From Candidatus Heimdallarchaeota archaeon (lineage in GTDB: Archaea > Asgardarchaeota > Heimdallarchaeia > Heimdallarchaeales > Kariarchaeaceae), in contig JALUTL010000019.1 of assembly GCA_027016475.1 (NCBI GenBank), forward strand, positions 1-13,847: a stretch of 13,847 nt of DNA. The letters run 5' to 3'. The notes beneath the pieces are model-generated. The model ran no database searches. It worked only from the letters and a program-made list of their open reading frames with translations, and was not told the DNA's origin. Below are positions 1 to 7,384 of this stretch, one piece after another. How positions within the stretch are numbered: the stretch's first letter is position 1; each line of letters starts with the position of its first letter. Position numbers and translations under genes: made by a program.

Positions 1-95
1 ATTTTATTTTTGCCAATGCACTTCAACATACAGAGTATTGACGCAATTTCCTTTGAATTGGTTCTTCCTTCGTAATCTTCATTTCAAACAAAACC

Positions 96-103
96 TTATT
101 TTT
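96..103 (+). promoter_or_regulatory. TATA-like box before the first gene
   Basis: A T-rich TTATTTTT element is centred about 25 bases before the GTG at 124. This is the spacing expected if transcription starts at the start codon itself (leaderless mRNA). The rest of positions 1-123 shows no supported gene. Confidence 0.4.
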
Positions 104-123
104 CTTGACTCCCTCGTCTACAT

Positions 124-1077
124 GTGAAGCAATCATTAGTAAAAATGCTGGAGAATTCCATTGATTATGCAGGCTTGTTCCCTCCTGCAAAATTGCCACT
201 GAACCATGCAATGAGAAACTATCTGCACTACCTTGAGTCAGAGGAGCGTTGGTTGCTCAGTCGGTTTGTGCTTCCCATATCCCAAGTCAACAACCTTCGT
301 CCTTTCAAAGCAGATTTTGATGAGCTCCCACATCCAATTGAGTTCTCTATACTTGGATCTGGAGGCACAAACAATTCAGATTTTATTGCTAATCTACAAA
401 GCGATCTGGAAGTAATCCAGAATTTGGAGGAACAATTCAATGCGTTAGTGCCCATGATGGAAATCAAACTTCCGTTGGATTTGTATTCAACTCCTGACAA
501 AACACTGATGGAAGGATTGTTTATGGACATACAGTCTACACTCGATCGTTTCGAAGGCACTCTTTCCTCGATTTATTTTGAGGGCTATTTTATTGGTGAT
601 TGGAAAAACACGCTTGCAACCCAACTTGCAATTATCAAATCAATCAGGGAAGAAAATAGCACCGTTGACCTTCACTGCAAAGTGAGGACTGGCGGGACAG
701 AAAAGAAAATGTTTCCATCAATTGCACAGCTCGCCCAATTCATTCATTTGGTAAAATCCAATGAAATAGCATTTAAAGCAACAGCAGGGCTTCATCATCC
801 GTTTTTCCATTATGACCCGTCAATAGGGGTTAATATGCATGGTTTTCTCAATGTCCTTGCTGCAGCCATATTTGACCTTTCATTGGATGAAACCAGACAA
901 CTTCTTCAGGAACCAAACTTGACCAACTTTCGTATTGAAGAACAATCATTTAGCTGGAGAGACAAGTCATTGGCAACAGATGAAATAATGAAAAGACGAT
1001 CCACTGTTTTCCATTCCTTTGGCTCTTGCAGCTTTGTAGAACCAATTGAAGACCTGCAAGCCATTGGACTATGGTAA
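124..1077 (+). CDS. Conserved hypothetical protein with KVRTGG / FKATAGLHHP blocks
   Basis: A 317-residue soluble protein with no signal peptide or membrane segment. The GTG start at 124 is preferred because a TATA-like box sits about 25 bases upstream; an in-frame ATG at 145 is a possible alternative. The C-terminal half holds strongly family-like blocks: KVRTGG near residues 186-191, FKATAGLHHP near 217-226 and MHGFLNV near 238-244. I remember a similar block order in uncharacterised bacterial proteins of about 300 residues, but I know of no assigned function. The alternating strand and helix pattern with Lys, Arg and His-rich conserved loops would fit a TIM-barrel-like enzyme, which is a guess. 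It is followed after 96 bases by a glycosyltransferase that seems to have its own promoter. The reading frame is certain; the function is unknown. Confidence 0.85.
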   Translation: MKQSLVKMLENSIDYAGLFPPAKLPLNHAMRNYLHYLESEERWLLSRFVLPISQVNNLRPFKADFDELPHPIEFSILGSGGTNNSDFIANLQSDLEVIQNLEEQFNALVPMMEIKLPLDLYSTPDKTLMEGLFMDIQSTLDRFEGTLSSIYFEGYFIGDWKNTLATQLAIIKSIREENSTVDLHCKVRTGGTEKKMFPSIAQLAQFIHLVKSNEIAFKATAGLHHPFFHYDPSIGVNMHGFLNVLAAAIFDLSLDETRQLLQEPNLTNFRIEEQSFSWRDKSLATDEIMKRRSTVFHSFGSCSFVEPIEDLQAIGLW

Positions 1078-1145
1078 TGGCTTTGATTGGAATTTGTGGT
1101 TGTTGTATCGATTATTTTGTCAGTTCCTTCAGAAGCACCAATATG

Positions 1146-1151
1146 GATATA
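1146..1151 (+). promoter_or_regulatory. TATA box of the first glycosyltransferase gene
   Basis: ATATAA lies about 25 bases before the GTG at 1174 with no Shine-Dalgarno sequence between them, which points to a leaderless transcript. This also supports the GTG as the true start. Confidence 0.5.
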
Positions 1152-1173
1152 ACTTTTGTGAAAATTCTGGAGT

Positions 1174-2217
1174 GTGAAAATCAACATCGTTGGTGCAGGA
1201 AAAGAGGGAAAAAAGGCAACGTTCGGTGGTGTTGAACTTGCACCCAAACGACTTACACAGACTCTTCGTGCCAAAGGTTTTGAAGTGGACTATAATGGAA
1301 AAAAACCTTTGGAATCATACGATTTAATCAACATACATTTTGGGTTCAACCCCCTTTTTCTCAAAAAAGCAAAGAAGAGGACTAAAGTTGCAGTTCATGT
1401 TCATTCAGTTCCTCAGGACATGGTGGGTGGAATCTATGGGTACACCTTAATGGATCCATTCATGCGTCGCTATTTGAGATATTATTACAACCTCGCACCT
1501 ATTCTAATTCCCGTATCCCAATTTGCCAAAAAATGTGTTCGGGAAATTGGGGTCAAGTCTCCTGCCATCCCAATCAGCAATGGAATTCCTTTGGAGACAT
1601 TCAAAGTGCCGACGCCGGAAATCCGAAAACAGGCCAGGAAAAAATTTGCATCAACCTATGATTTTGATCCGGATCGACCAATTATCGGAGGCATTGGTTC
1701 GTTGTTTCCTCGAAAGGGCCAGAAAGACTTTAAGCAGGTAGCTCTTGCTCGCCCTGACTACCAGTTCATTTGGGTTGGAAAGTCACAGCCAATCTATCCT
1801 CGCTTCTTTTTCAACAGATATTTGGGCAAGCTTCCTTCAAACATGAAGTTAATTGGGTTTGTAGAAGACATTCATGAATTCTATTATGCAATTGATGCAC
1901 TGCTGGTCACCACTCACATTGAAACCCAAGGTCTTCCCCCATTGGAGGCTGCCGCAACAAAAACTCCAGTTGTAGTTAGAGACATAGAAGTCTTTGATTG
2001 GCTGATCAATGATGTAAACTGCTATCGAGCCAAGGACATTCTAGGATTCGCCACATCTTTGGACTATGTCCTTGAACCTTCCATACGCGGACGGCTTGTT
2101 GAACAGGCCTTTATTGATGTTCAGCAACATGATATCCAAAAGACAACAGACAAACTGATTCGGCTATTTGAACACATTGTTGATGAAGGGTATCCTGATG
2201 ACAATTGGAACCCCTAG
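1174..2217 (+). CDS. GT4-type glycosyltransferase
   Basis: A 347-residue GT-B fold enzyme expected to transfer a sugar from a nucleotide-sugar donor to a lipid, protein or glycan at the inner face of the membrane. The N-terminal domain begins with the usual strand and Gly-rich turn (MKINIVGAG, GGVELAP). The C-terminal domain has ISNGI near 134-138, GSLFPRKG near 175-182 and the family E-x7-E motif at E250 and E258 (ETQGLPPLE). There is no transmembrane helix. The GTG start is supported by a TATA box 25 bases upstream and by MKINIVGAG being a normal family start. Its TAG stop overlaps the stop of the convergent gene in a shared CTAG. Donor and acceptor cannot be read from the sequence. The GT4 assignment is firm; the pathway is not. 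Confidence 0.9.
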   Translation: MKINIVGAGKEGKKATFGGVELAPKRLTQTLRAKGFEVDYNGKKPLESYDLINIHFGFNPLFLKKAKKRTKVAVHVHSVPQDMVGGIYGYTLMDPFMRRYLRYYYNLAPILIPVSQFAKKCVREIGVKSPAIPISNGIPLETFKVPTPEIRKQARKKFASTYDFDPDRPIIGGIGSLFPRKGQKDFKQVALARPDYQFIWVGKSQPIYPRFFFNRYLGKLPSNMKLIGFVEDIHEFYYAIDALLVTTHIETQGLPPLEAAATKTPVVVRDIEVFDWLINDVNCYRAKDILGFATSLDYVLEPSIRGRLVEQAFIDVQQHDIQKTTDKLIRLFEHIVDEGYPDDNWNP

Positions 2218-2675
2218 AACCGTGTTTTGTTTCCTGCAACAGATATCTTGACTTTGACACCATTCTCATCAAATGCCAAATATTCCTGCGTCTGTCCCAA
2301 CGTTACGGAAAGCGTCGTCTCTACCAGCGTCTCGTCCTTGGTAAAGTCTTTTTCCTTTACTTTAAACGGAATTTCATAGCTCCCACCATCGTTGCTCTCG
2401 ACAAATGCAGTGAACAAAGTGATCCCACCTCTTGGCTTGAACACCTCATTCCTTTCCAATTTTATCTCACCCTTGTTTGGTATCCTATTTGCTTGCATCT
2501 TGTCCTTCCCGCATTCCAGATAGATTTCTGAAATTCTGCCAATGGTATCAGCCTCTTCTTCCATCTTGATACTGACCAATTCCACTTTAACCATGTATCG
2601 ATTCCCTTCGATTGCATAGCTTTCTCCTTTTGCTCTTGTATCCTTATAGGTCTTTACAATTCTTTTTCTGCCCAT
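2214..2675 (-). CDS. Hypothetical protein, beta-rich, 153 residues
   Basis: I do not recognise this protein. It starts with a basic stretch (MGRKRIVKTYKDTR) and continues as alternating short strands rich in Val, Ile, Lys and Glu, which suggests a small soluble beta-sandwich. It has no signal peptide, membrane segment or cysteine cluster. The ATG at 2675 is preceded by TTATATA centred 25 bases upstream and by no ribosome binding site, so the mRNA is probably leaderless and transcribed apart from the gene upstream. Its stop shares the CTAG with the convergent glycosyltransferase. The orderly promoter and the full use of the space between neighbours argue that it is a real gene. Confidence 0.75.
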   Translation of the reverse strand: MGRKRIVKTYKDTRAKGESYAIEGNRYMVKVELVSIKMEEEADTIGRISEIYLECGKDKMQANRIPNKGEIKLERNEVFKPRGGITLFTAFVESNDGGSYEIPFKVKEKDFTKDETLVETTLSVTLGQTQEYLAFDENGVKVKISVAGNKTRF

Positions 2676-2696
2676 GGATGGAGTTTCCCTATTAAC

Positions 2697-2703
2697 TATA
2701 TAA
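2697..2703 (-). promoter_or_regulatory. TATA box of the 153-residue gene
   Basis: Read on the minus strand the sequence is TTATATA, centred 25 bases before the ATG at 2675. This is one of the clearest archaeal promoters in the window. A minus-strand T5 run at 2714-2718, just upstream, may end the preceding transcript. Confidence 0.6.
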
Positions 2704-2724
2704 GAGTGAAGCCAAAAAGATGGA

Positions 2725-3024
2725 CTAAATCAAATCTTCATCATCCTCATCGTCATCAAGCTCATTTTCATAGTCCTCCAAATCATCCTCGTCCATATCA
2801 TCATAAACTGGCCCCTCAATTTCTATGTCTTCGACAATATCGGCTATATCCTTGTACATGAATGCTACAAACATCTCTTTGCCATCAGGCAAAAGATGGT
2901 GGAAGGAATTGTCTATCTCCCATCCGTCCTGCAACATTTCTGTCACTTTCTTGTCAAAGGATTCTGCATCGTCCGCCTTGATTGTTTTGAAGACTGGATA
3001 GTCCAGTACATCCTTAAATGCCAT
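2725..3024 (-). CDS. Small DUF1737-like protein with acidic tail
   Basis: A protein of 99 residues starting MAFKDVLDYP. The N-terminal half (DYPVFKTIKADDAESFDKKV, then LQDGWEI) resembles the DUF1737-type fold, a short domain ending in a Gly-Trp motif and of unknown function. The C-terminal third is extremely acidic (DEDDLEDYENELDDDEDDED), probably disordered, and could bind a basic protein or mimic nucleic acid. An in-frame ATG at 3045 would add seven residues. I prefer 3024 because a TATA-like TTTAAAT lies 26 bases before it, which matches the leaderless pattern seen elsewhere here. Its start overlaps the last codons of the polymerase gene. The domain call comes from memory of the family and is moderate. 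Confidence 0.75.
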   Translation of the reverse strand: MAFKDVLDYPVFKTIKADDAESFDKKVTEMLQDGWEIDNSFHHLLPDGKEMFVAFMYKDIADIVEDIEIEGPVYDDMDEDDLEDYENELDDDEDDEDLI

Positions 3025-5581
3025 TGTGTTCCCGAGCGGTCTCATGATTTAAATTTTTTTTTGACGCAGATGCTTCCAATTGAATCCATCGCAAAATGCT
3101 TTCTTGTTTCCTTAATTTCCCATCCAACACTTCTTTTGGCATAAATGGGTCAACCAGCTCAAGAAATGCTTTTTCGAAATATCCCAAATACCACTGAACA
3201 TCGTATTCAGAAGGCTTTTCATCAACTAGTCGAACTCTGTCTATATCCGTTCTGTCATTGTCCACAATTATGTATCGCATTTTTTCTCCTGCCTTGACAT
3301 GTTTTCCGAACTTTTGGTATCGTTTAGCCGTAAGTGCCTGTACAGTATTGGAAACATAGTTTTCCTTTCCACTTCTGATGGAAAATGCCAAGTTTTTTGG
3401 ATCAATTTTTCGGTGTTTCAGATCCCTTTTCCATTTTTCAAGGATGGTAAACAATTCAGGAACTGCCTGAATTACCCCTTCTGGGTCTGGAAGGTTGGCC
3501 ATTGCTTCAAGTATCTCCTTTTGAAATTCCTTGACAGCAGGGGGTGTAGAATGTTGCCTGCCCAATATTCCCCTGATTTTGTATCTTCCATCGTCGTATG
3601 CCCCAAAATAACGGTTCAATGCTGCAATTCCCGAATGGCCTTTGATGTTTGTGAACACAATCCATTTGAAATATCCGTCTACATTGATGGCAATGCCTGT
3701 CCGTTCTGAGATGGCCTTGATTGTCTTGGTTACGTTTTCCAAAGTATTGTACCTGTCATCACGTGCCTGTATGAACAAGGAATCAGTCAATCCTGCAATC
3801 GTCTGAAATCCATGCTCTTGACAAACTTGCTGGGCAATGCGCAAATAGTGTCTTGCATAGGCCGTTACTGCTTGATGGCTCTCAATGGATCCAAATCGAG
3901 CATTCTTGAATCCTAAATACCCAAAACAGCTAACCAATATCCACTTAAGAGAATCGTCTATTCCATAATACTTCTTCTTGAGCATGGGATCTGTACAAAA
4001 TCTTTGAAGATACTTGTAGAACAGTCTTTTTTCAAGAATCAGCTTCATTGTCTGAGGCACTATGCCTCGTTTTTTGGCACATATGTGATAACCTATCTCA
4101 GGTACCTTTTCCCCTGTATCACTACAGCATTTGCAAAGTACTGTTTCTGAACTGATATTGTGTTTAAGCATGATTGAAGGATACAGAGATGCAAAATCAA
4201 TTCCCCACACTTTACCATACATGCCAGGCAGTGCAGGATATGTTATTCCTCCATTGTCTGCCACCAAAAGCAATTCGCTCGATTTAAACAGCTCCCCTTT
4301 TGCTTTGCCTTGAGGAATAAGTATCGGCGGATTGCTGGTTGATGCAATCATGAATTCAATTGAGGTCAAAACAGTTCCGATGGTACTTCTTGCACATCTG
4401 TCAGGGGGGACACCTCCTAACCGACTCAATTCAATAACTCCAAACAACCCTGAATCTTCAAAAAAATGTGAATTCTTTCTATCAATGTGAATTCTGCCCG
4501 GTATGTAGATTGGCATGCTTTTGTGATGGATCTGTCCATAGCTTACATATGATTGTGAACCATTGTGCAAGGGCAATTTGCATGGCAACCTCCCTAATTG
4601 GAAATCATTCTCTATTCCCCAGTATTTTGCCCTATTTGCCAAATATGGAAGGGTAAATCGATCACCATTGGTGACAATCAGCACATCCGGATCATAATAT
4701 TGCACCAGACCTGCCAATAGAATAAGGGCTTGTGGTTCATTAAACGCATCTTCAAAAAGAAAGGCATCCGATTCCCAATATGCCCTTGATACTTTTGCAG
4801 TAAGTGAAAGGGGCTTCAATGTAATGTATCCCCATATTTGATCAGATCTGTATTCCAATTGCTGATTTGAATCCAATTCTATGCAAAATGACTGTATATC
4901 GTCCCCTTCGACCATTGCCAATACATCCAACAAATTTTTTGGGGAAAGGGAATAGCTTGCTGGCATCGCATTGGCCATAAAATCTGTGTTCAAAAGCTCA
5001 TGGGATGAAAAGACAGTTATCTCAATTGAATCTATTGGATCTGTTTCTGATGGAAAAGGATTGTCTCCTTTTTTTACGGCAACATCAATTGCCATGACTT
5101 TCAGGGGCACGACACTATAAAGGGCATTCCTGATTGTCTCCAGCATGTGTATTTGAAATTCTCCATTCGGTGCAACTTTAATCCTGCATTTGGCCAAAGG
5201 GGATGATTTTGTGTCCAAGAAAAATTTTTCACGGGGATGGAGATCCATATTGAGCAACGGGCGCTTCAATTGGCGAAAATCATTCACAACAGTGGGAAAC
5301 AAACGGGGTGATTTTACTTTGACCTCGATGACAGGTGTGACCCGCATAGCTTCACTTGAGGCAAATGCGAACATGTTTCTGGTTTTCACCACATGGGGAT
5401 GCTTTTCTGCCTTTTGTGTAAGCTCTTCCACTTCATTGCGATTCATTCCTTCTGCATCAACATACATTATTGGATGGTAATTTACTGCAAGATGGTGAAG
5501 GGTCTTGTGCTCGTCTTTGATCCATATGTGTGTTTCATCCTTCTGAAATGAAATATTGATTATCCAGCCAATTAATTCCAT
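3014..5581 (-). CDS. polB: Family B DNA polymerase, exonuclease motifs degraded, PolB2-like
   Basis: An 855-residue family B polymerase, normal in length for archaea. Motif A is intact (D462 in DFASLYPSI). Motif B has K546 and GYLG, with V and F in place of the usual N and Y. Motif C reads GLTDS at 597-601: the catalytic second Asp, D600, is kept and the first is Leu. In the exonuclease domain, motif I is IDVA at 165-168 (canonical DIE, so Glu is Ala168) and motif II is NGDRFT at 305-310 (canonical FD, so Asp is Thr310). Proofreading is therefore expected to be lost while polymerisation may remain. A Cys cluster (C483, C485, C486, C501) may bind metal. The archaeal PolB2 (Dpo2) group, reported as DNA-damage-induced and lesion-bypassing in Sulfolobus, is the best comparison. 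The gene follows the P-loop-less RecA-like gene by 9 bases, with GAGGAAGG just before its ATG. Subgroup assignment is inferred. Confidence 0.93.
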   Translation of the reverse strand: MELIGWIINISFQKDETHIWIKDEHKTLHHLAVNYHPIMYVDAEGMNRNEVEELTQKAEKHPHVVKTRNMFAFASSEAMRVTPVIEVKVKSPRLFPTVVNDFRQLKRPLLNMDLHPREKFFLDTKSSPLAKCRIKVAPNGEFQIHMLETIRNALYSVVPLKVMAIDVAVKKGDNPFPSETDPIDSIEITVFSSHELLNTDFMANAMPASYSLSPKNLLDVLAMVEGDDIQSFCIELDSNQQLEYRSDQIWGYITLKPLSLTAKVSRAYWESDAFLFEDAFNEPQALILLAGLVQYYDPDVLIVTNGDRFTLPYLANRAKYWGIENDFQLGRLPCKLPLHNGSQSYVSYGQIHHKSMPIYIPGRIHIDRKNSHFFEDSGLFGVIELSRLGGVPPDRCARSTIGTVLTSIEFMIASTSNPPILIPQGKAKGELFKSSELLLVADNGGITYPALPGMYGKVWGIDFASLYPSIMLKHNISSETVLCKCCSDTGEKVPEIGYHICAKKRGIVPQTMKLILEKRLFYKYLQRFCTDPMLKKKYYGIDDSLKWILVSCFGYLGFKNARFGSIESHQAVTAYARHYLRIAQQVCQEHGFQTIAGLTDSLFIQARDDRYNTLENVTKTIKAISERTGIAINVDGYFKWIVFTNIKGHSGIAALNRYFGAYDDGRYKIRGILGRQHSTPPAVKEFQKEILEAMANLPDPEGVIQAVPELFTILEKWKRDLKHRKIDPKNLAFSIRSGKENYVSNTVQALTAKRYQKFGKHVKAGEKMRYIIVDNDRTDIDRVRLVDEKPSEYDVQWYLGYFEKAFLELVDPFMPKEVLDGKLRKQESILRWIQLEASASKKNLNHETAREHNGI
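3047..3053 (-). promoter_or_regulatory. TATA-like box inside the polymerase 3' end
   Basis: Read on the minus strand, TTTAAAT lies 26 bases before the ATG at 3024. It would drive the small acidic-tailed gene independently of the polymerase. Because the same bases encode polymerase residues, their A/T content could also be a chance result of codon choice. Confidence 0.35.
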
Positions 5582-5590
5582 ATTCCTTCC

Positions 5591-6331
5591 TCAAAAGAAG
5601 TCGTGCAAGGTCAGTTGCTGTGACAGGCTTTTCTTGACCTGCTGCTCAACATGCCTATATTGATTTGGTGGAAGAAATGGATGAGCAAGCAGTTGATCCA
5701 ACCATATGTTGCTTCCCAAATTTCTGAATTGCAAATGAACCTTTGAAAATGGAATAAGGGGGTTTGAAGCAGATATCTTGTCGGTGACAATCACTGTTGC
5801 CCCCTTGACTGCAACTTTTTGCAGTAGTCGAACTGACTGCATCAAGTCGACTGTAATATTTTCCTCAGCGTTTTCCTTCAGTGCCTGTCTGAATGGCTGA
5901 AAGAACGATGTTGCCAGCACTAGTTGCCTGTTGTGCCGTATTTGCCGATATGCTTGATCAATCAACGAAACATGCTGCTGTGTCTGAAAGGGACGTGCCA
6001 GCAGGATTTTTTTGAGAATCGTGGTTGTATCCTCATTTTCTGTATATCTGTCCAAAAGATAGGGATTGAACGAATTGGCTGCATCTATTATGGTCACTTT
6101 CCAATTGCCCATACATGCATCTGCAATCACGCAATGCATGTCTTGGTTGACCTGTTTAATGTCATCGGATTCAACAAGGTGAATGTTTCCCGGTAGCCAT
6201 TCATGGATTAATCGTTGAAATCGAGGCAACTTTTGTCCATTGACCGGTAGTCTTTCCTCCTGAATCGATGCGGCAATCTTCAACATCCAATTATTTGTTG
6301 TTTTTTCAAATATAAAAGGCTGTACGGCCAT
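5591..6331 (-). CDS. RecA-fold protein without P-loop, with C-terminal PIP box
   Basis: A 246-residue soluble protein. Its pattern follows a RecA/RadA core: GNIHLVESDD near 48-57 where the Walker A loop should be, VTIIDAANSF near 79-88 matching the strand that reads IDTEGSF in RadA, a helix with AYRQIRHNRQ, a hydrophobic strand LVLATSF, and ATVIVTDKIS near 178-187 resembling the VVVTNQV strand. The Gly-Lys-Thr of the P-loop is absent, so ATP hydrolysis is not expected. The last eight residues, QLTLHDFF, are an exact Q-x-x-L-x-x-F-F PCNA-interacting box at the extreme C-terminus. It precedes the polymerase gene by 9 bases and very likely shares its mRNA. I infer that it tethers the polymerase to the sliding clamp or to a RadA filament, comparable in role to ImuA. 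The fold assignment rests on motif spacing and needs a structure comparison. Confidence 0.8.
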   Translation of the reverse strand: MAVQPFIFEKTTNNWMLKIAASIQEERLPVNGQKLPRFQRLIHEWLPGNIHLVESDDIKQVNQDMHCVIADACMGNWKVTIIDAANSFNPYLLDRYTENEDTTTILKKILLARPFQTQQHVSLIDQAYRQIRHNRQLVLATSFFQPFRQALKENAEENITVDLMQSVRLLQKVAVKGATVIVTDKISASNPLIPFSKVHLQFRNLGSNIWLDQLLAHPFLPPNQYRHVEQQVKKSLSQQLTLHDFF

Positions 6332-6360
6332 TTTGTAAGTAGGGAGGGGGTGAGCTTGGT

Positions 6361-6400
6361 GAAAGTATTTTTCCAGATTTACATACGAGCCAATACTTTC
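6361..6400. promoter_or_regulatory. Inverted-repeat operator candidate between divergent operons
   Basis: GAAAGTATT at 6361-6369 and its exact reverse complement AATACTTTC at 6392-6400 are separated by 22 bases, with half-site centres 31 bases apart, about three helical turns. The left half overlaps the A/T-rich element that would serve as the TATA box of the leftward operon (about 38 bases before the ATG at 6331). A dimeric or looping regulator bound here could control both directions. The surrounding 153-base gap (6332-6484) holds no supported gene. Confidence 0.45.
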
Positions 6401-6440
6401 GGAATCCTCTCCCTGTGACTCTACAAACCATTCACATTTG

Positions 6441-6449
6441 TTTTTATTT
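6441..6449 (+). promoter_or_regulatory. TATA-like box of the RadA-paralogue operon
   Basis: TTTTTATTT is centred 40 bases before the ATG at 6485, so transcription would start near 6470 and leave a leader of about 14 bases. A GGTG at 6471-6474 could pair weakly with the 16S rRNA tail. A short ATG frame at 6469 ends after four codons, so it is not the gene start. Confidence 0.35.
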
Positions 6450-6484
6450 CTGCACTCCCTCTAGAATCATGGTGCTTCCCTGAA

Positions 6485-7384
6485 ATGACCTTTCCTTCCG
6501 ACAGCTCAAAAGCAACATCCCTCAATGACCAAACACCTTCTTCACCATTATTGGATTCATCGATCTTCCAAAGTGCCGATGCAGTTCTAAAGACCAGAAA
6601 GGGATACTTTCGGATAGATACAGGAAGCAAGGCTCTCAATCGATTGCTTGGAGGTGGTATTGAACAGGGGGCAATTACCGAATTTTTCGGGGAGTATAGG
6701 ACAGGAAAAACACAGATTTGCCTTCAACTATTGGTGATGAGTGTTCTTCCAAAAGAATTTGGCGGCAATGGCGGGAAGGCAATATATATTGATACAGAAG
6801 GAAGTTTTCGTCCTGAACGAATAATCCAAATTTGTGAACATTATGGTGCAGACCCTGAAATGGTGCTAAATCGTATATATGTCGGAAAGGCGCACAATAC
6901 GCAAAAACAGATGGAGTTAGTTTCGGCCATCCACCAATCAGGTGATTCCAAAATTATTTTGGTTATAGTGGATTCACTGACCGCCAACTTTCGGGCTGAG
7001 TTTTTGGGAAAAGAACAATTGATGGAACGGCAACAATTGCTGAATAGGCACATCAATGATCTGAACCAATTGGCCAGCTTTGCCCCAAAATTCCCTAGAG
7101 CTGTTGTGGTAACTAACCAAGTAATGGCCAATGTTTCTGAACTGTTTGCAGATCAAAAGCAGGTTGCAGTGGGTGGCAACATTGTTGCACATGGAACAAC
7201 ACATCGCATTTTTCTCTCCCGACAACCTTCTGGGTCTATTCGGGTTCAGCTTATAGATTCTCCTTATCTTCCTGAAGAGACCAGTTTCTTTCGAATAACT
7301 TCAGGCGGAATTGCAGATGATCATGAGCAAGCAGCTAGTGATTTTTCCGAGTTTACCAAAAAAATGTCTGAGGGATTACCATGA
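6485..7384 (+). CDS. RadA/Rad51-type recombinase paralogue lacking the HhH domain
   Basis: A 299-residue RecA-superfamily ATPase. The core is well preserved: a FxxA polymerisation motif (F28 and A31 in FQSADAVL), Walker A GEYRTGKTQ at 69-77, IDTEGSF at 102-108 with the expected catalytic E105, Walker B ILVIVD ending at D163, VVVTNQV at 207-213 and a DNA-binding L2 region leading to the GGN-x3-H stretch. It can therefore be expected to bind ATP, form filaments and bind single-stranded DNA. Ordinary archaeal RadA has an N-terminal helix-hairpin-helix domain of about 60 residues; here only a Ser/Thr-rich tail of about 27 residues precedes FxxA. It is most likely a paralogue, not the main recombinase. 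Its stop overlaps the next start (ATGA), and it diverges from the RecA-like/polymerase pair. Confidence 0.92.
   Translation: MTFPSDSSKATSLNDQTPSSPLLDSSIFQSADAVLKTRKGYFRIDTGSKALNRLLGGGIEQGAITEFFGEYRTGKTQICLQLLVMSVLPKEFGGNGGKAIYIDTEGSFRPERIIQICEHYGADPEMVLNRIYVGKAHNTQKQMELVSAIHQSGDSKIILVIVDSLTANFRAEFLGKEQLMERQQLLNRHINDLNQLASFAPKFPRAVVVTNQVMANVSELFADQKQVAVGGNIVAHGTTHRIFLSRQPSGSIRVQLIDSPYLPEETSFFRITSGGIADDHEQAASDFSEFTKKMSEGLP

Noticed and set aside
906..1274. Minus-strand frame of 122 codons spanning the first intergenic gap
   Set aside because: It is antisense to two supported genes and covers the TATA box of the glycosyltransferase, with no promoter or motif of its own.
2205..2531. + strand frame of 108 codons after the first glycosyltransferase
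   Set aside because: It overlaps the glycosyltransferase end and runs antisense to the 153-residue gene, which has a good promoter; its composition is shadow-like.
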